NCBI RefSeq assembly: GCF_014203645.1
Contig: NZ_JACHJL010000005.1
Location: 393,275-457,274, forward strand
Direction of reading: 5' to 3'
DNA: 64,000 nt
Source: Streptomyces zagrosensis
Lineage (GTDB): Bacteria; Actinomycetota; Actinomycetes; Streptomycetales; Streptomycetaceae
This document shows, in pieces, positions 53,363 through 63,909 of this stretch (positions are counted from its first letter, which is position 1; each line of letters starts with the position of its first letter). The translations under genes were made by a program, and so were the position numbers. Under the pieces are notes generated by a model. That model had not been told where the DNA came from, ran no database searches, and saw only the letters and a program-made list of their open reading frames with translations.

Positions 53363-54579
53363 GAGGAGTACGCGCTGTTCTCGTGGACGTAGTCGGCGGT
53401 GAGGTCGTTGGACCAGATGACCGCGGACTCCTGACCGGCTGCCAGGTCGGCGGTGATGGCCACCTCGCGGTAGCGCATGTCCACCAGCTCGCGGTCCTCG
53501 CCGACCGAGCCGGCTTTGCAGACCCAGACGCCGTTGATGGCCACGTTCAACCGGTCGGGTTCGAAGGTGGCGGACGTGGTGCCGATGGCGGAGAGTACGC
53601 GGCCCCAGTTGGGGTCCTCGCCGTGCAGGGCGCACTTGAGGAGGTTGTTACGGGCGATGGAGCGGCCGACCTCGACGGCGTCGTCCTCGCTGGCCGCGCC
53701 GACGACCTCGATGCGAATGTCCTTGGAGGCGCCTTCGGCGTCGCCGATCAACTGCCGTGCCAGATCGGCGCATACGGCCCGTACCGCCTCGGCGAACGCC
53801 TCGAAGTCCGGGGCGATGCCGGAGGCGCCGGAAGCCAGCAGCAGCACCGTGTCGTTGGTGGACATACAGCCATCGGAGTCCACCCGGTCGAAGGTGGTGC
53901 GGGTGGCCTCGCGCAGCGCCTTGTCCAGCGCGGCGGCGTCCAGGTCGGCGTCGGTGGTGAGGACGACGAGCATGGTGGCCAGGCCCGGGGCCAACATGCC
54001 CGCACCCTTGGCCATGCCGCCCACGGCCCACCCGCCCGCGGTGGCAGGCCCCGTGCCCAGCTCCGATCCCGTCGCTGGCCCCGGGCCCGACTGAGCTTGG
54101 TCGGTGCTGCGTACGACGGCCGTCTTGTGTACGGAGTCGGTCGTCTTGATGGCGATGGCGGCCTTCTCGCCGCCGTCCGGGGAGAGCGCGGCGGCGGCCG
54201 TCTCCACGCCGGGCAGCAGCTTGTCCATTGGCAGCCGCAGCCCGATCAGGCCGGTGGAGGCGACGGCGACCTCGCCGGCGCTGTGCCCGAGCACGGCGGC
54301 GACCTTCTCGGCCGTGGCGTGGGTGTCCTGGAAGCCGAGCGGCCCGGTGCAAGCGTTGGCGCCACCGGAGTTGAGGACGACGGCCGAGACCGCGCCGCCG
54401 GCCAGCACCTGCTCGGACCACAGCACGGGCGCCGCCTTCACCCGGTTGGAGGTGAAGACACCGGCGGCGGCCAGCCGCGGCCCGTGGTTGACCACCAGGG
54501 CCAGGTCCGGGTTGCCGTTCTCCTTGATCCCGGCGGCGATGCCCGCCGCGGTGAATCCCTGTGCTGCCGTGACGCTCAC
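53359..54579 (-). CDS. argJ: bifunctional ornithine acetyltransferase / N-acetylglutamate synthase
   Basis: A 406-residue ArgJ. The autocleavage site [14 protein letters not shown] contains the nucleophile Thr202 at the Ala-Thr bond, giving alpha and beta chains. Other landmarks: [41 protein letters not shown] and [18 protein letters not shown]. It recycles acetyl groups from acetylornithine to glutamate. Second gene of the operon, 160 bases after argC, a larger gap than the others, which could hold an internal promoter. Confidence 0.96.
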   Translation of the reverse strand: MSVTAAQGFTAAGIAAGIKENGNPDLALVVNHGPRLAAAGVFTSNRVKAAPVLWSEQVLAGGAVSAVVLNSGGANACTGPLGFQDTHATAEKVAAVLGHSAGEVAVASTGLIGLRLPMDKLLPGVETAAAALSPDGGEKAAIAIKTTDSVHKTAVVRSTDQAQSGPGPATGSELGTGPATAGGWAVGGMAKGAGMLAPGLATMLVVLTTDADLDAAALDKALREATRTTFDRVDSDGCMSTNDTVLLLASGASGIAPDFEAFAEAVRAVCADLARQLIGDAEGASKDIRIEVVGAASEDDAVEVGRSIARNNLLKCALHGEDPNWGRVLSAIGTTSATFEPDRLNVAINGVWVCKAGSVGEDRELVDMRYREVAITADLAAGQESAVIWSNDLTADYVHENSAYSS

Positions 54580-54739
54580 TGTGCTGCTCCGTTCGCTTCC
54601 ATGAGTGCGACCGCGCCCGCGGCTGCTGCCGGGCGGTGGGACGGGGGTTGCCAGGGGTTCGTGGTGTCAGCCACGGCACGGGCTGGGGCAAGGGCGAGGA
54701 CTGGAGCGCGGACCGGCGTACGGGCCGGGTGCGGCTGGT

Positions 54740-55822
<1,083 letters not shown>

Positions 55823-55849
55823 GGAGTGATGTGCGGCACAGGGGCGGGT

Positions 55850-55920
55850 TGAGACTGAGTTTTTGAGCTGGCCCGTGAGCGGTTGAGTTGGCCCGCTGAG
55901 CGCGGAAGGTGGCCCGCAGG
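55850..55920. repeat. left terminal inverted repeat and TnsB-type sites
   Basis: The 44-base terminal repeat starts TGAGACTGAG (55850-55893). A motif of the form TTGAGYTGGCCCG recurs at about 55865, 55883 and, more degenerate (GGAAGGTGGCCCG), at 55904. This spacing of about 20 bases is typical of multiple TnsB binding sites. Confidence 0.88.
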
Positions 55921-55999
55921 GTAGCGGCCACTGCTCTCACCTGCGTCGTTTTCGGCGAAAGCGGTACGCGAGCTCCTTCGGACGGCTTGTTCTGAGGGC

Positions 56000-56842
56000 A
56001 TGGAGGTATCGGTCCGTACGCCGCCGGTCGAGGCGGAGCCCGTGTGGTCGCACGACTGCACCCTTGATGATCTCGTCGTGCCGTACGCCCTCGCCCCGGA
56101 GGCGACTGCGCGGCTGGAGACAGGGCGCGGGTGGACACGTCGGTGGACAACGGCGTGGAAGGCGTCCCAGGCGAAGGTGGTCTGCCCGGTTCAGAACCTG
56201 GCGGACTTTCCCGCGCTAGCTTCGGCGCCGGTGCGCGGTTTCACCTGGCGGGCCGCTCAGCGGCACCGGCCGGGGCTGAAGTTGGTGCTGGTCACGGGCC
56301 GGATGCACGGTTTCGAGAGCTTGGAAGAGCGCCGCCTGCTGCTGGCCCTGGACTTTACGGACGGGATGAGCGAGGTGTTGTCCCAGCCGTTCACGCTGAA
56401 GTTCACCACCGTCGACGGCGCCGAGGAGCACACCCCGGACTTCCTCGTGCTGCTGCCCGGGACGGCGTTGTTGATCGACGTGAGACCGGGACGCCTGGTC
56501 AAGGACAAGGACCTCGTGAAGTTCGCCGCGGCCGAGCGGGCAGCGGCAGCAGCCGGCTGGCGCTACCTGGTGGTGGCTGGCTGGCGCCGCCATGTGACGG
56601 CCGGGCTGGACGCGCTGTCCGCGCGGCGTCGGCCGATGGTCGACCGGCTCGGCCTGCACGATGAACTGCTGGATCTATGCGCCGAACGCCCCCGGCAGTT
56701 CGGCGAGTTGGTGGACGCCACGTCCCTGCCCGCCGTCGCCCGCACCCATGCCGTCCATCTGCTCTGGCACCGGCGTCTGGCCATGGATCTCGCCCAACCG
56801 TTCGGCGACACCGCGTGGATCTATCCGGTGAGGGGTTCGTGA
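56000..56842 (+). CDS. tnsA: TnsA-like heteromeric transposase endonuclease subunit
   Basis: A 280-residue protein with a TnsA-type restriction-enzyme fold: FESLEERRLLLALDF (Glu near 107), EEHTPDFLVLLPGTALLIDVRPGR (Asp147 and Asp160, the PD-(D/E)XK-like core, with Arg where Lys/Gln is often found), then a C-terminal helical winged domain that probably contacts TnsB/TnsC. It would cut the 5' strands so that the element moves by cut-and-paste rather than by cointegrate. The stop shares one base with the next ATG (TGATG). Confidence 0.85.
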   Translation: MEVSVRTPPVEAEPVWSHDCTLDDLVVPYALAPEATARLETGRGWTRRWTTAWKASQAKVVCPVQNLADFPALASAPVRGFTWRAAQRHRPGLKLVLVTGRMHGFESLEERRLLLALDFTDGMSEVLSQPFTLKFTTVDGAEEHTPDFLVLLPGTALLIDVRPGRLVKDKDLVKFAAAERAAAAAGWRYLVVAGWRRHVTAGLDALSARRRPMVDRLGLHDELLDLCAERPRQFGELVDATSLPAVARTHAVHLLWHRRLAMDLAQPFGDTAWIYPVRGS

Positions 56843-57675
56843 TGAGTGAGGAGCGTCAGCGGACAGGGGTCGAAGATCTTCAAGAACACGACCTGACCAG
56901 GGCACGGATCAGAGAAGCCCATCTGCTGGAGGTCCAGACCGGCTACCGCAGCGGCAGCCGGCACTGGGCACGGCCGGGCGAGCCCCGGCCTGAGTACGAC
57001 CCGGCGCACACCACGCTGACCGAGCGGCGCCGGGCGAAGGCGGACGAGTTGAAGGGGCTGGACCGCCAGGAGGCCAAACATCTGGGACTGGAGTGGTTCA
57101 GCGAGCGGTCACTGAAGCGCATGGCGGCCCAGTACACCGAGCACGGGCTGATCGGCTTGGCGGACGGACGGTGGACACCGCCGCTACGCGGGCGGCGGGC
57201 GGTCACCGAGGAGATCGCCGAGGCGATCCGGGCCGTTCACGCCGAGTGTCTGCACCGCTCGAAGGTGAGCATGAAGACCAAGGAACGGATGATCCACCAG
57301 TACGTGACCGAGAAGTTCGGCTCCGAGGTCCACGTTCCGCACTACACCACGTTGATGAAGGTGTGGAAGGAGTGGTTCGACAGCGGCCGCGCACGTCAGC
57401 GCTATGTCCGCTCCGCCGCGGCGGTGGAAACGGGGAAGGCGAAGGTCGTGATCACCCGCCCGGGGCAGGTCGTCGCGCTGGACACCACGCCGCTGCCGGT
57501 GAAGGTCCTCGACGACGTGTTCGGCACCCCGATCACCGTCCACCTCACTCTCGCTCTGGACGCCTACTCGCACTCCCTGGTCGCATTCCGTCTCACACCG
57601 GTGTCGGAGTCGTCGGTGGAGGTGGCGATGCTGCTGCGGGATGTGCTGCGGCCGCTGCCGATGCGGCCGGACTAG
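56842..57675 (+). pseudogene. tnsB: TnsB/TniA-like DDE transposase, N-terminal part (ends at in-frame TAG)
   Basis: A 277-residue N-terminal portion. It has helix-turn-helix regions (ERSLKRMAAQYTEHGLIGLAD and KTKERMIHQYVTEKFG) and the start of the integrase core with the first catalytic Asp (VVALDTTPLPVK, Asp214). TAG at 57673-57675 stops it, and the same frame continues for another 400 codons with the rest of the core. A one-base change from TGG would explain it. ATG 56842 overlaps the tnsA stop. It may be inactive, read through, or made in two pieces. Confidence 0.8.
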
Positions 57676-57684
57676 GGCGAGGAG

Positions 57685-58878
57685 ATGGAGTGGCCCTACC
57701 CGGGCGTCCCGGCCGCGCTGGTCGCCGAGTTCGCCGGGCACAAGGTGGCGGGACTGCCGTTCTTCGCCCCGGAGACTGTGACCAGCGATCACGGCAGCGT
57801 CTACAAGAACCATCACATCGTCTCCGTCGCCCGCCGGCTGGGGATCGACCTGCTGCCGGCCCGCGCGATGCGGCCGACCGACAAGGCTGCCTGCGAGCGC
57901 GCGTTCGCCGGGGTCCAGTCGCTGCTGCTGAAACTGCTGCTCGGCTATCGGGGCGTCGATGTCGCCGATCGGGGCGTCGATCCGGAGGGCGACGCGGTCT
58001 GGACGCTGTCGCAGATGGAGCATCTGCTGGCGACGTGGATTGTCTCGGTGTGGCAAAACCGCAGGCTGGAGCAGTGCGCGCCTGCCTGGGATCCGGGTGG
58101 GCGGCACAGTCCGAACACGCTGTTCGCCGCGGCGGCGGCCCGCGACGGAATCAGCTTAGAGATGCCCGAGCCGGAGTTGTACTACGAGTTGCTGCCCGCC
58201 CACTTCGGGAAGATCGACCGCAGGCGCGGGATGAAGATCGGCGGACTTTGGTACGGCGGCACCGACCCGGTGCTCGACCCCTACCGCGGCCAGCGCTCGA
58301 ACCGCAGTGGCCGGCACGCGGGCAAATGGGTCGTGCGGCGCGACCCGCGCGACTGCCGTCAGGTTTTCTTCGAGAACCCTTCGCAGCCCGGATGCTGGCA
58401 TGCCCTGGACTGGAACGGCCTGCCGCCCGGAGACGACGTCCCGGCCTTCAGCGACACACGCGTACACGAAGTCCTCGCTGAGGCGGCCCGCACCGGGCTC
58501 AAGCCGCAAGGTGAGGGTGAACTGCTGCCGGTGTTGCTGAAACTCCTGGCCGCGCGGACACCAGTGACCGAGTGGCCCACCCAGCTGACGGCCCAGCAGA
58601 AGACCGAACGGGCCCGCGAGCTGGCCAGAGCCCACGAGGCCGCCACGGACCGGCCGCCTGCCCCGTTCGCCGCGCTTTCCGAGCCGGCCCGGCCCGCCGA
58701 ACTGGCTGCCTCCACCCGCCGGGCGGTGACCACGGACAGGCAGCGCAGGCGTGAGGCGGCCCTCTCCACGCGTCCGCCGACGCCGCCGCCCCTTCTCGGC
58801 GAGGCCCTGCGGGAGCGAAACTTCTTCTTGGTGTCCGGCGATCAGGACGACGACCCGCCGAAGGCGGGGCCCGCATGA
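57685..58878 (+). CDS. tnsB: TnsB/TniA-like DDE transposase, C-terminal part
   Basis: A 397-residue continuation in the same frame as the preceding piece. It holds the second Asp (TSDHGSVYKNHH, residue 316 of the joined protein) and the catalytic Glu (ACERAFAGVQSLL, residue 352), giving a D-D-35-E core that is complete only if both pieces act together. The C-terminal mu-like beta-barrel region (KIGGLWYGGTDPVLDPYRG) and a polar tail for TnsC contact follow. ATG 57685 has GGCGAGGAG directly upstream, so re-initiation is conceivable. The stop overlaps tnsC. Confidence 0.82.
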   Translation: MEWPYPGVPAALVAEFAGHKVAGLPFFAPETVTSDHGSVYKNHHIVSVARRLGIDLLPARAMRPTDKAACERAFAGVQSLLLKLLLGYRGVDVADRGVDPEGDAVWTLSQMEHLLATWIVSVWQNRRLEQCAPAWDPGGRHSPNTLFAAAAARDGISLEMPEPELYYELLPAHFGKIDRRRGMKIGGLWYGGTDPVLDPYRGQRSNRSGRHAGKWVVRRDPRDCRQVFFENPSQPGCWHALDWNGLPPGDDVPAFSDTRVHEVLAEAARTGLKPQGEGELLPVLLKLLAARTPVTEWPTQLTAQQKTERARELARAHEAATDRPPAPFAALSEPARPAELAASTRRAVTTDRQRRREAALSTRPPTPPPLLGEALRERNFFLVSGDQDDDPPKAGPA

Positions 58879-60119
58879 GCGGGCCGGAGCCGCCCGGGTT
58901 TCTCATGCCCGGCTCGCCGCCCATGCGGGACACGGTCGCGGGCTGGCGGCAGTGGGTGGCCACCCGAGGCGACTTCACTCCGGCGCCGCGGCTGAGCCTG
59001 GCCCAGTGGCGTCTGCTGAGTCCGAAGGACAAGTCGCTGCGTGATCTGCACCGCGCGGTCACCCATGCCAACCTGCCGCTGCTGCAGACCCCGATGAGCC
59101 TGGCCGTCACCAAGCTGCTGCGCGGACGCATCACGAGCAACGCGGCCAAGCGGAAGCCGACCACGCTGTCGGGTGTGATGGTCACCGGCGGCGGTTACCA
59201 GGGCAAGACCGAGACGGCCTGCGAGTGCCTGGCCGCCTTCGAAGAGGGCTGGCTCCAACTGCACCGCTACCTCAACCCCGAGGCCGTTTCCGGCACCCGT
59301 GACCTGCATGTCCCCGTCGCCTACGTGCAGACGCCGGTGACCGCGAAACCCAAGAGCCTGTGCAAGGCGATCCTCAACTTCTATGGCGCCCCGCTCAGTT
59401 CGCGGATGGACCTGCCCGACCTGATCCGCCAGGTCGCCCTGACCCTGCACGAAAACGGCACCAAGGCCCTGCTGCTGGACGACATCACGAGACTTCGCAT
59501 GCACCGTGCCGATGATCAGGACACTCTCGACCTGATTCGCGCGTTCATGAACATGCACGTCACCCTCGTCCTGGTCGGCGTCGACATCCCGCGCTCCGGA
59601 CTGCTGCGGGAGGGCCGCCACGACCCGGGCAGCGGCCAGGTCCACTTCCCTCCCTCCCGGCACGCGGTGAACGGCGCGGAGCCGACGCAGACCGAGCGGC
59701 GCTTCGACCTGGTCGAACTTGACCGCTTCCACTACGACACCGACGAGGAGATCACGGCCTGGACCGACCATCTCGCCGGCGTCGAGTCCCAGCTCCGCCT
59801 CATAAAAGCCGAGCCAGGCATGCTCACCGAAGGCGTCATGCCCGAGTACCTCTTCGAGCGCACGGACGGCGTGGTCGGCCTGCTGGAACGCCTCCTCGAA
59901 GACGGCTGCCGGGAAGCCATCGACTCCGGCACCGAGTGCCTGACCGAACCGCTGCTGAACAACATTGCCATCACCCCCGGCCCTCCAGGGCGCGATCGCA
60001 CCACCGGGGAGATCCCCGACATCCCCGCCCCGAGGCGTCCTGCGAGGAAGGCCAGCGGTCGGCGTCCCCGCAACACCGTCCTGGATGACCAGGGCCCCGC
60101 AGCGGCCACAGGAAGCTGA
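58875..60119 (+). CDS. tniB: TnsC/TniB-like AAA ATPase
   Basis: A 414-residue AAA+ regulator. Walker A is VTGGGYQGKTETA (about 105-116), Walker B is ALLLDDITRL (about 198-207), and the sensor region VTLVLVGVDIPRSGLL follows. It would choose and remember target DNA, passing the TniQ signal to the transposase. The N-terminus (LSPKDKSLRDLHRAVTHANLPLLQTP) resembles TniB. ATG 58875 overlaps the tnsB stop. The C-terminal 45 residues are a polar, Pro/Arg-rich tail. Confidence 0.9.
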   Translation: MSGPEPPGFLMPGSPPMRDTVAGWRQWVATRGDFTPAPRLSLAQWRLLSPKDKSLRDLHRAVTHANLPLLQTPMSLAVTKLLRGRITSNAAKRKPTTLSGVMVTGGGYQGKTETACECLAAFEEGWLQLHRYLNPEAVSGTRDLHVPVAYVQTPVTAKPKSLCKAILNFYGAPLSSRMDLPDLIRQVALTLHENGTKALLLDDITRLRMHRADDQDTLDLIRAFMNMHVTLVLVGVDIPRSGLLREGRHDPGSGQVHFPPSRHAVNGAEPTQTERRFDLVELDRFHYDTDEEITAWTDHLAGVESQLRLIKAEPGMLTEGVMPEYLFERTDGVVGLLERLLEDGCREAIDSGTECLTEPLLNNIAITPGPPGRDRTTGEIPDIPAPRRPARKASGRRPRNTVLDDQGPAAATGS

Positions 60120-60131
60120 AGGACGCGACGG

Positions 60132-61988
60132 ATGCCGCCGCCTCTTCCGCGCAGTCTCGACCCGCTGCCCGGGGAGGGGTTGCCCGGCTACCTGCTACGA
60201 CTCGCCCACCGGCTCGACCTCTCACCCGCCGATCTGGCCCGACGCACCGGACTGCTGCCCGCGGGCAGGGACAGCCTCTTTCACCTGCGCCACCATCTGC
60301 TCATCGATCCGCCCCCGGACGACCTCGCCGCCTTCGCCGACGCGACCCGTCTGACCCACGAGGAAGCGGACGCGCGCACGCTGCGCGGGCTGCGCGACCA
60401 CTACCCGCCCCTGGCCCGCAGTCTGGAGCAGGCCCCCGGCACCGGACGCCGCCGCATCGACGGCTGGCTGTTCACCGGCTTTTCCCGCTTCTGCCCGAAG
60501 TGCCTGGCCGGGGACGGCTCGCCCATCCAGCAGGCCCACGGCGGTCCTTGGAAGAAGGAATGGCACCTGGCGGTCGTCTTCGCCTGCCCCGAGCACGAAT
60601 GCTTCCTGCAGCACCAGTGCCCCACCTGCCATCGCCCCGACCGGCGTCTCGCCGACCCCCTGGTGATCCGGCCCGGAGCCCGTCACCTGCACCCCACCCA
60701 GTGCCGCTTCCCCGCCCCCGATTCCGGACGCGGCATGCACGGCAGGCCCTGCGGCGCCCGGATCGAGCTCGCCGGCAACCCCATCCGGCCCAGCCCCAGG
60801 CTCCTCGATGTCCAGCGCGACCTCCTGGACGAACTCGACCCGAACCTGCCCCAGGCCCTCACCGCCGAGAGCTTGACCGACCTGCGGCTGGTCACCGGCT
60901 TCATCGCGGCCGCCTGGCCACAGTCCCGGCACCTGCTCGACTCCGACCTCGTCGACCCTGTGAACGCGTACTTCCAGGCGAACAAGGAGAACCATCCGGG
61001 CAAGCTCCGTGGCCACCACGTGAAGTCCCTGGACAAGGCTCCGCGGGACGCCGTGGTCTTCGGCGCACTGATCGGCATCGCTGATGAGCTGCTGTTCGCC
61101 GACAACGTCCAACAGCGGATCACCGGCCTTTTCGACGCCGCTTTCCACACCCGGGAGAGCCGCACGTCCTGGGCGCGGTTCTTCGCGCACCACGAACGCA
61201 CCTGCTCAACCCGAATGCGGGACATCATGCGATCCCTGATCAGCGCATATCCCGGAATCATCGGCCGCCGCATTGCCCCCTTCCGCGGCTCGGGCATGGG
61301 CTTCGCCCCGCACCAGATCCCCGCGTTCCTGGAGCAGGACTGGTACGAGCGCTTCATCCGACCCACCAGGTTCCCCGTCGATGAACGGCGCGTCCGCCGC
61401 ACCGCCGCCGCCCACCTCGTCTGCCGGGCCGCACAGTGCACCCTCCGTGAAGCCACACACATTCTGGGCATCCCCGAAGGCTCGGTCCGCGACGATGTCA
61501 ACGACGACGCCTTCTGGACAGGAGCCAAGGACGCCCCGATCGACTTCCGCCTCGCCGTGGTCGAACTCGGCACACATCTGCACGAGATCGCCGATCAGCT
61601 TCCCGACTACCAGCGGCGCCGCGACATCCTGAGCGACTGGGTACTCCCGGAGGAGACATGGAGGAAGCTGACCTCCGACCTCCCCGAAATCTCCGGGAAG
61701 CGTCCCGTCCTCGACGACCGGAAGCGCCAGGTCGCCTCCATCTTCATCTGGACGCGCGTCACCGCTGGCGAGCACCTCTTCGCTCCCCGGCCTCTCGAAC
61801 AGGCCCAGCCCGAACAGATCCGCCAGGCATGGGCAGCGCGCCGTCCCACCACCTGGCACCAACTCGCCGGCCGCCACGACCCGGGTCCGCACTACGCCGC
61901 CCTGCGCCAGCTCCTCACCGAGTACGCAGGCAAACTGGCCAAGGAGATCGATGCTGGGGACCCGCTCGCCAACGGCGCGGTTACATAA
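60132..61988 (+). CDS. tniQ: TniQ/TnsD-like target selector
   Basis: A 618-residue TniQ-family protein. The N-terminal TniQ domain (about 1-160) starts LPGEGLPGYLLRLAHRLDLSPADLARRTGL and ends in a zinc-binding set (RFCPKCLAGDG, CPEHECFLQHQCPTCHRP). The long C-terminal half (about 330-600) has helix-turn-helix-like segments (LREATHILGIPEGSVRDDV) as in TnsD, which bind a fixed chromosomal site. Size and composition favour a TnsD-type attachment-site reader. It starts 12 bases after tniB. Confidence 0.88.
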   Translation: MPPPLPRSLDPLPGEGLPGYLLRLAHRLDLSPADLARRTGLLPAGRDSLFHLRHHLLIDPPPDDLAAFADATRLTHEEADARTLRGLRDHYPPLARSLEQAPGTGRRRIDGWLFTGFSRFCPKCLAGDGSPIQQAHGGPWKKEWHLAVVFACPEHECFLQHQCPTCHRPDRRLADPLVIRPGARHLHPTQCRFPAPDSGRGMHGRPCGARIELAGNPIRPSPRLLDVQRDLLDELDPNLPQALTAESLTDLRLVTGFIAAAWPQSRHLLDSDLVDPVNAYFQANKENHPGKLRGHHVKSLDKAPRDAVVFGALIGIADELLFADNVQQRITGLFDAAFHTRESRTSWARFFAHHERTCSTRMRDIMRSLISAYPGIIGRRIAPFRGSGMGFAPHQIPAFLEQDWYERFIRPTRFPVDERRVRRTAAAHLVCRAAQCTLREATHILGIPEGSVRDDVNDDAFWTGAKDAPIDFRLAVVELGTHLHEIADQLPDYQRRRDILSDWVLPEETWRKLTSDLPEISGKRPVLDDRKRQVASIFIWTRVTAGEHLFAPRPLEQAQPEQIRQAWAARRPTTWHQLAGRHDPGPHYAALRQLLTEYAGKLAKEIDAGDPLANGAVT

Positions 61989-62079
61989 GATGCGTTGCCC
62001 TTTGTCAGAAGCTGCGTCAGCCGGTCGTGGGTGCGCGCCCTCGGGCGTGGAGCGGATACCAGCAGAAGGAGTACCAGTC

Positions 62080-62595
62080 ATGATCCTCCCGAAGGTCCGG
62101 GACCCTCGTTTCGTGACGATCCGCCGCGGCGGGACGCTCACTGACACGGATCATCATCTCCTCGCCCTGTGGGCGGCATCGTGCGCGGAGCACGTCCTGG
62201 ACCTCTTCGAGTCGGTTCGGCCCGAGGATCCACGACCGCGTCAAGCGATCGAGCATGCCCGCGCCTGGGTGCGTGGCGAGGTCAAGATGATGCAAGCTCG
62301 CGCGGCGGGAGGCCATGCGATGGGCGCTGCCCGTGACCTGCGTGGCGCAGCACGGCATGCCGCATACGCCGCCGGCCAGGCCGGGGTCGTCGCGCACGTC
62401 GCCGCCCACGAGCTGGGTGCGGCTGCCTATGCGATCAAGGCTGCACGTGCTGCCGCGCAGGAAGACGAGGGCGAAGCAGCTGGGCGACTTGAGTGCCAGT
62501 GGCAGCGTGACCAGCTTCCGGAAGCGATCCGTGAGCTCGTACTTGACGATCAGCGATTGCGGAACGACATCTGCTGGTCGGTGTTCGACTGCTGA
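62080..62595 (+). CDS. Imm-5-like putative immunity protein (cargo)
   Basis: A 171-residue helical protein. LLALWAASCAEHVLDLFESVRPEDPRPRQAIEHARAWVRGEV and the Ala/His-rich helix AARDLRGAARHAAYAAGQAGVVAHVAAHELGAAAYAIKAARAA match the putative immunity (Imm-5-like) family seen in many Streptomyces. AGAAGGAG precedes ATG 62080. No toxin gene is adjacent. As transposon cargo it may protect against a polymorphic toxin or have another role; function unproven. Confidence 0.78.
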   Translation: MILPKVRDPRFVTIRRGGTLTDTDHHLLALWAASCAEHVLDLFESVRPEDPRPRQAIEHARAWVRGEVKMMQARAAGGHAMGAARDLRGAARHAAYAAGQAGVVAHVAAHELGAAAYAIKAARAAAQEDEGEAAGRLECQWQRDQLPEAIRELVLDDQRLRNDICWSVFDC

Positions 62596-62769
62596 GCGTG
62601 AGACGGGGCACCAGCTACCCCGGCGCCTTCCGCTACTACCTCTTCACCGGCGGCTTCGAGCGCACAGCGGATGAGACGTTGCGCTTGAGTTGGTGGGTTG
62701 TGCGTGATGACTGGCGGGCAGCCGGAAAACCGGGTGCGGCATGGTCTGACTCTTCCTTACGCTGAAGTG

Positions 62770-63660
62770 ATGGACTCTGTGCAGGTCAGGCCGATGCAAG
62801 AGAACGATCTCCCGTCGGCCGAACGGGCTTCGGCGGTGACGTTCTTCGAGGCGGAGCGGGCCACCAGGCGGGTCAGCGACCCGGAAGTCGAGCCACGTCC
62901 GGCGGTCACCTCGAAACAGTGGATCGACCGGATGCGCTTCTTCCTGAACGCCGACCCAGGAGGATGCTGGGTCGCGATGGAGGCGGATGCAGGTACCGAA
63001 AGTGCAGTCGGGTTCGCCATCTCGCAGAACCGCGGCCGTCTTTGGTTTCTTGCTACCTACGGCGTGCTGCCTGGCCATCAGGGTCGGGGCATCGGCAAGC
63101 GCCTGATGGACGCCGCGCTCGCCCACGCCGACGGGCGCCCCGGCATCTTCTCCTCCAGCGTCCACCCCGGGGCGACCCGCCGATACCGGCTGGCGGGATT
63201 CTCGCTCCACCCGCAGATGAGGATGGTCGGTACCGTCGACCGGTCTACCCTCCCCGCAGTCGACGGCTTGCGGGAGGGCCGGTCCGACGACTTCGAGTGG
63301 ATGGACCGGCTGGACCGGGATCTGCGTGTCGCGGGCCACGGCCCCGACCACGGTTACATGCTCAACACCCTCCGGCTGGTCGTGTCCGCAGACCGGGCCA
63401 GGCCGGGATACGTCTACATCGATGACCGAGGACAGGCATCGCTGCTGGCTGCCGCGCACCCGGAAACCGCGCAGAGACTGTTGTGGGAGGCCCTGGCCTC
63501 GTCACAGGGAAGGACCCTGGTCAACTGCATCACCGCCCCCAATGAGTGGGCGGTCGATGTGGGTCTGGCCGCCCGTCTCGACATCGGCCAGGAGGGCTAC
63601 ATCGCCGTCCGCGGCATGCCAGTTCCGGCGCCCTACCTCGCCAGTGGGCATTTCCTCTGA
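62770..63660 (+). CDS. GNAT acetyltransferase (cargo)
   Basis: A 296-residue two-domain protein. The N-terminal domain (1-150) is a GNAT with LWFLATYGVLPGHQGRGIGKRLMDAALAHADG and SSVHPGATRRYRLAGFSLHPQM. The C-terminal domain (about 165-296) is a degenerate GNAT-like half (GYVYIDDRGQASLLAAAHPETAQRLLWEAL). Its function cannot be predicted; resistance by acetylation is one option. The start is uncertain (62770 or 62698). Confidence 0.82.
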   Translation: MDSVQVRPMQENDLPSAERASAVTFFEAERATRRVSDPEVEPRPAVTSKQWIDRMRFFLNADPGGCWVAMEADAGTESAVGFAISQNRGRLWFLATYGVLPGHQGRGIGKRLMDAALAHADGRPGIFSSSVHPGATRRYRLAGFSLHPQMRMVGTVDRSTLPAVDGLREGRSDDFEWMDRLDRDLRVAGHGPDHGYMLNTLRLVVSADRARPGYVYIDDRGQASLLAAAHPETAQRLLWEALASSQGRTLVNCITAPNEWAVDVGLAARLDIGQEGYIAVRGMPVPAPYLASGHFL

Positions 63661-63832
63661 CCTGGTAGAGGCCGTTAGCGGCAGTTCTGCCCGCACGTCT
63701 GCTGGACCGGCTGTCCGTGACGCCCTGGCTGCCGCCGGGGCCTCCATCAGGGCGATGCCGTAATGCCCTCCGCGTGTCTGTGCCTGAAGCGCAACGTCTC
63801 AGCGGAGGACGTCCAAGACCCCGTGCGCTGAG
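63661..63832. other. transposon right-end interval, no supported gene
   Basis: Between the GNAT cargo gene and the right terminal repeat. A 22-codon frame (63763-63831) is the only notable opening and has no support. The interval contains no strong hairpin. Confidence 0.4.
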
Positions 63833-63901
63833 CCGCGGGCCACCCGACGCTCACACAGGCCAACTCAACCGCTCACGGGCCAGCTCAAGAACTCAGTCTC
63901 A
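63833..63901. repeat. right terminal inverted repeat and TnsB-type sites
   Basis: The right 44-base repeat (63858-63901) is the reverse complement of the left one with a single mismatch at position 13. A third degenerate site (GGGTGGCCCGCGG in reverse) lies at 63833-63847, mirroring the left end. Confidence 0.88.
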
Positions 63902-63909
63902 GTGTTGTG

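Larger units (their letters stand above)
55850..63901. mobile_element. Tn7/Tn5053-like transposon (tnsA-tnsB-tnsC-tniQ)
   Basis: About 8.05 kb bounded by 44-base inverted repeats that match at 43 positions. It carries tnsA, an interrupted tnsB/tniA, tnsC/tniB and tniQ in the canonical order on the plus strand, then an Imm-5-like gene and a GNAT as cargo. No CRISPR array, Cas gene or TnsE is present. No flawless target duplication is visible: the five bases outside are CGGGT on the left and GTGTT on the right; CGGGT recurs 11 bases beyond the right end. Confidence 0.88.

Noticed and set aside
62596..62769. A short frame reading SYPGAFRYYLFTGGFERTAD between the two cargo genes
   Set aside because: It looks protein-like and may be a gene fragment, but it is too short, lacks a family match and has no ribosome binding site.
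55850..63901. CRISPR-associated transposon
   Set aside because: No Cas gene, array or guide-like repeat lies within the element; the single large TniQ fits a TnsD-type, site-directed system instead.
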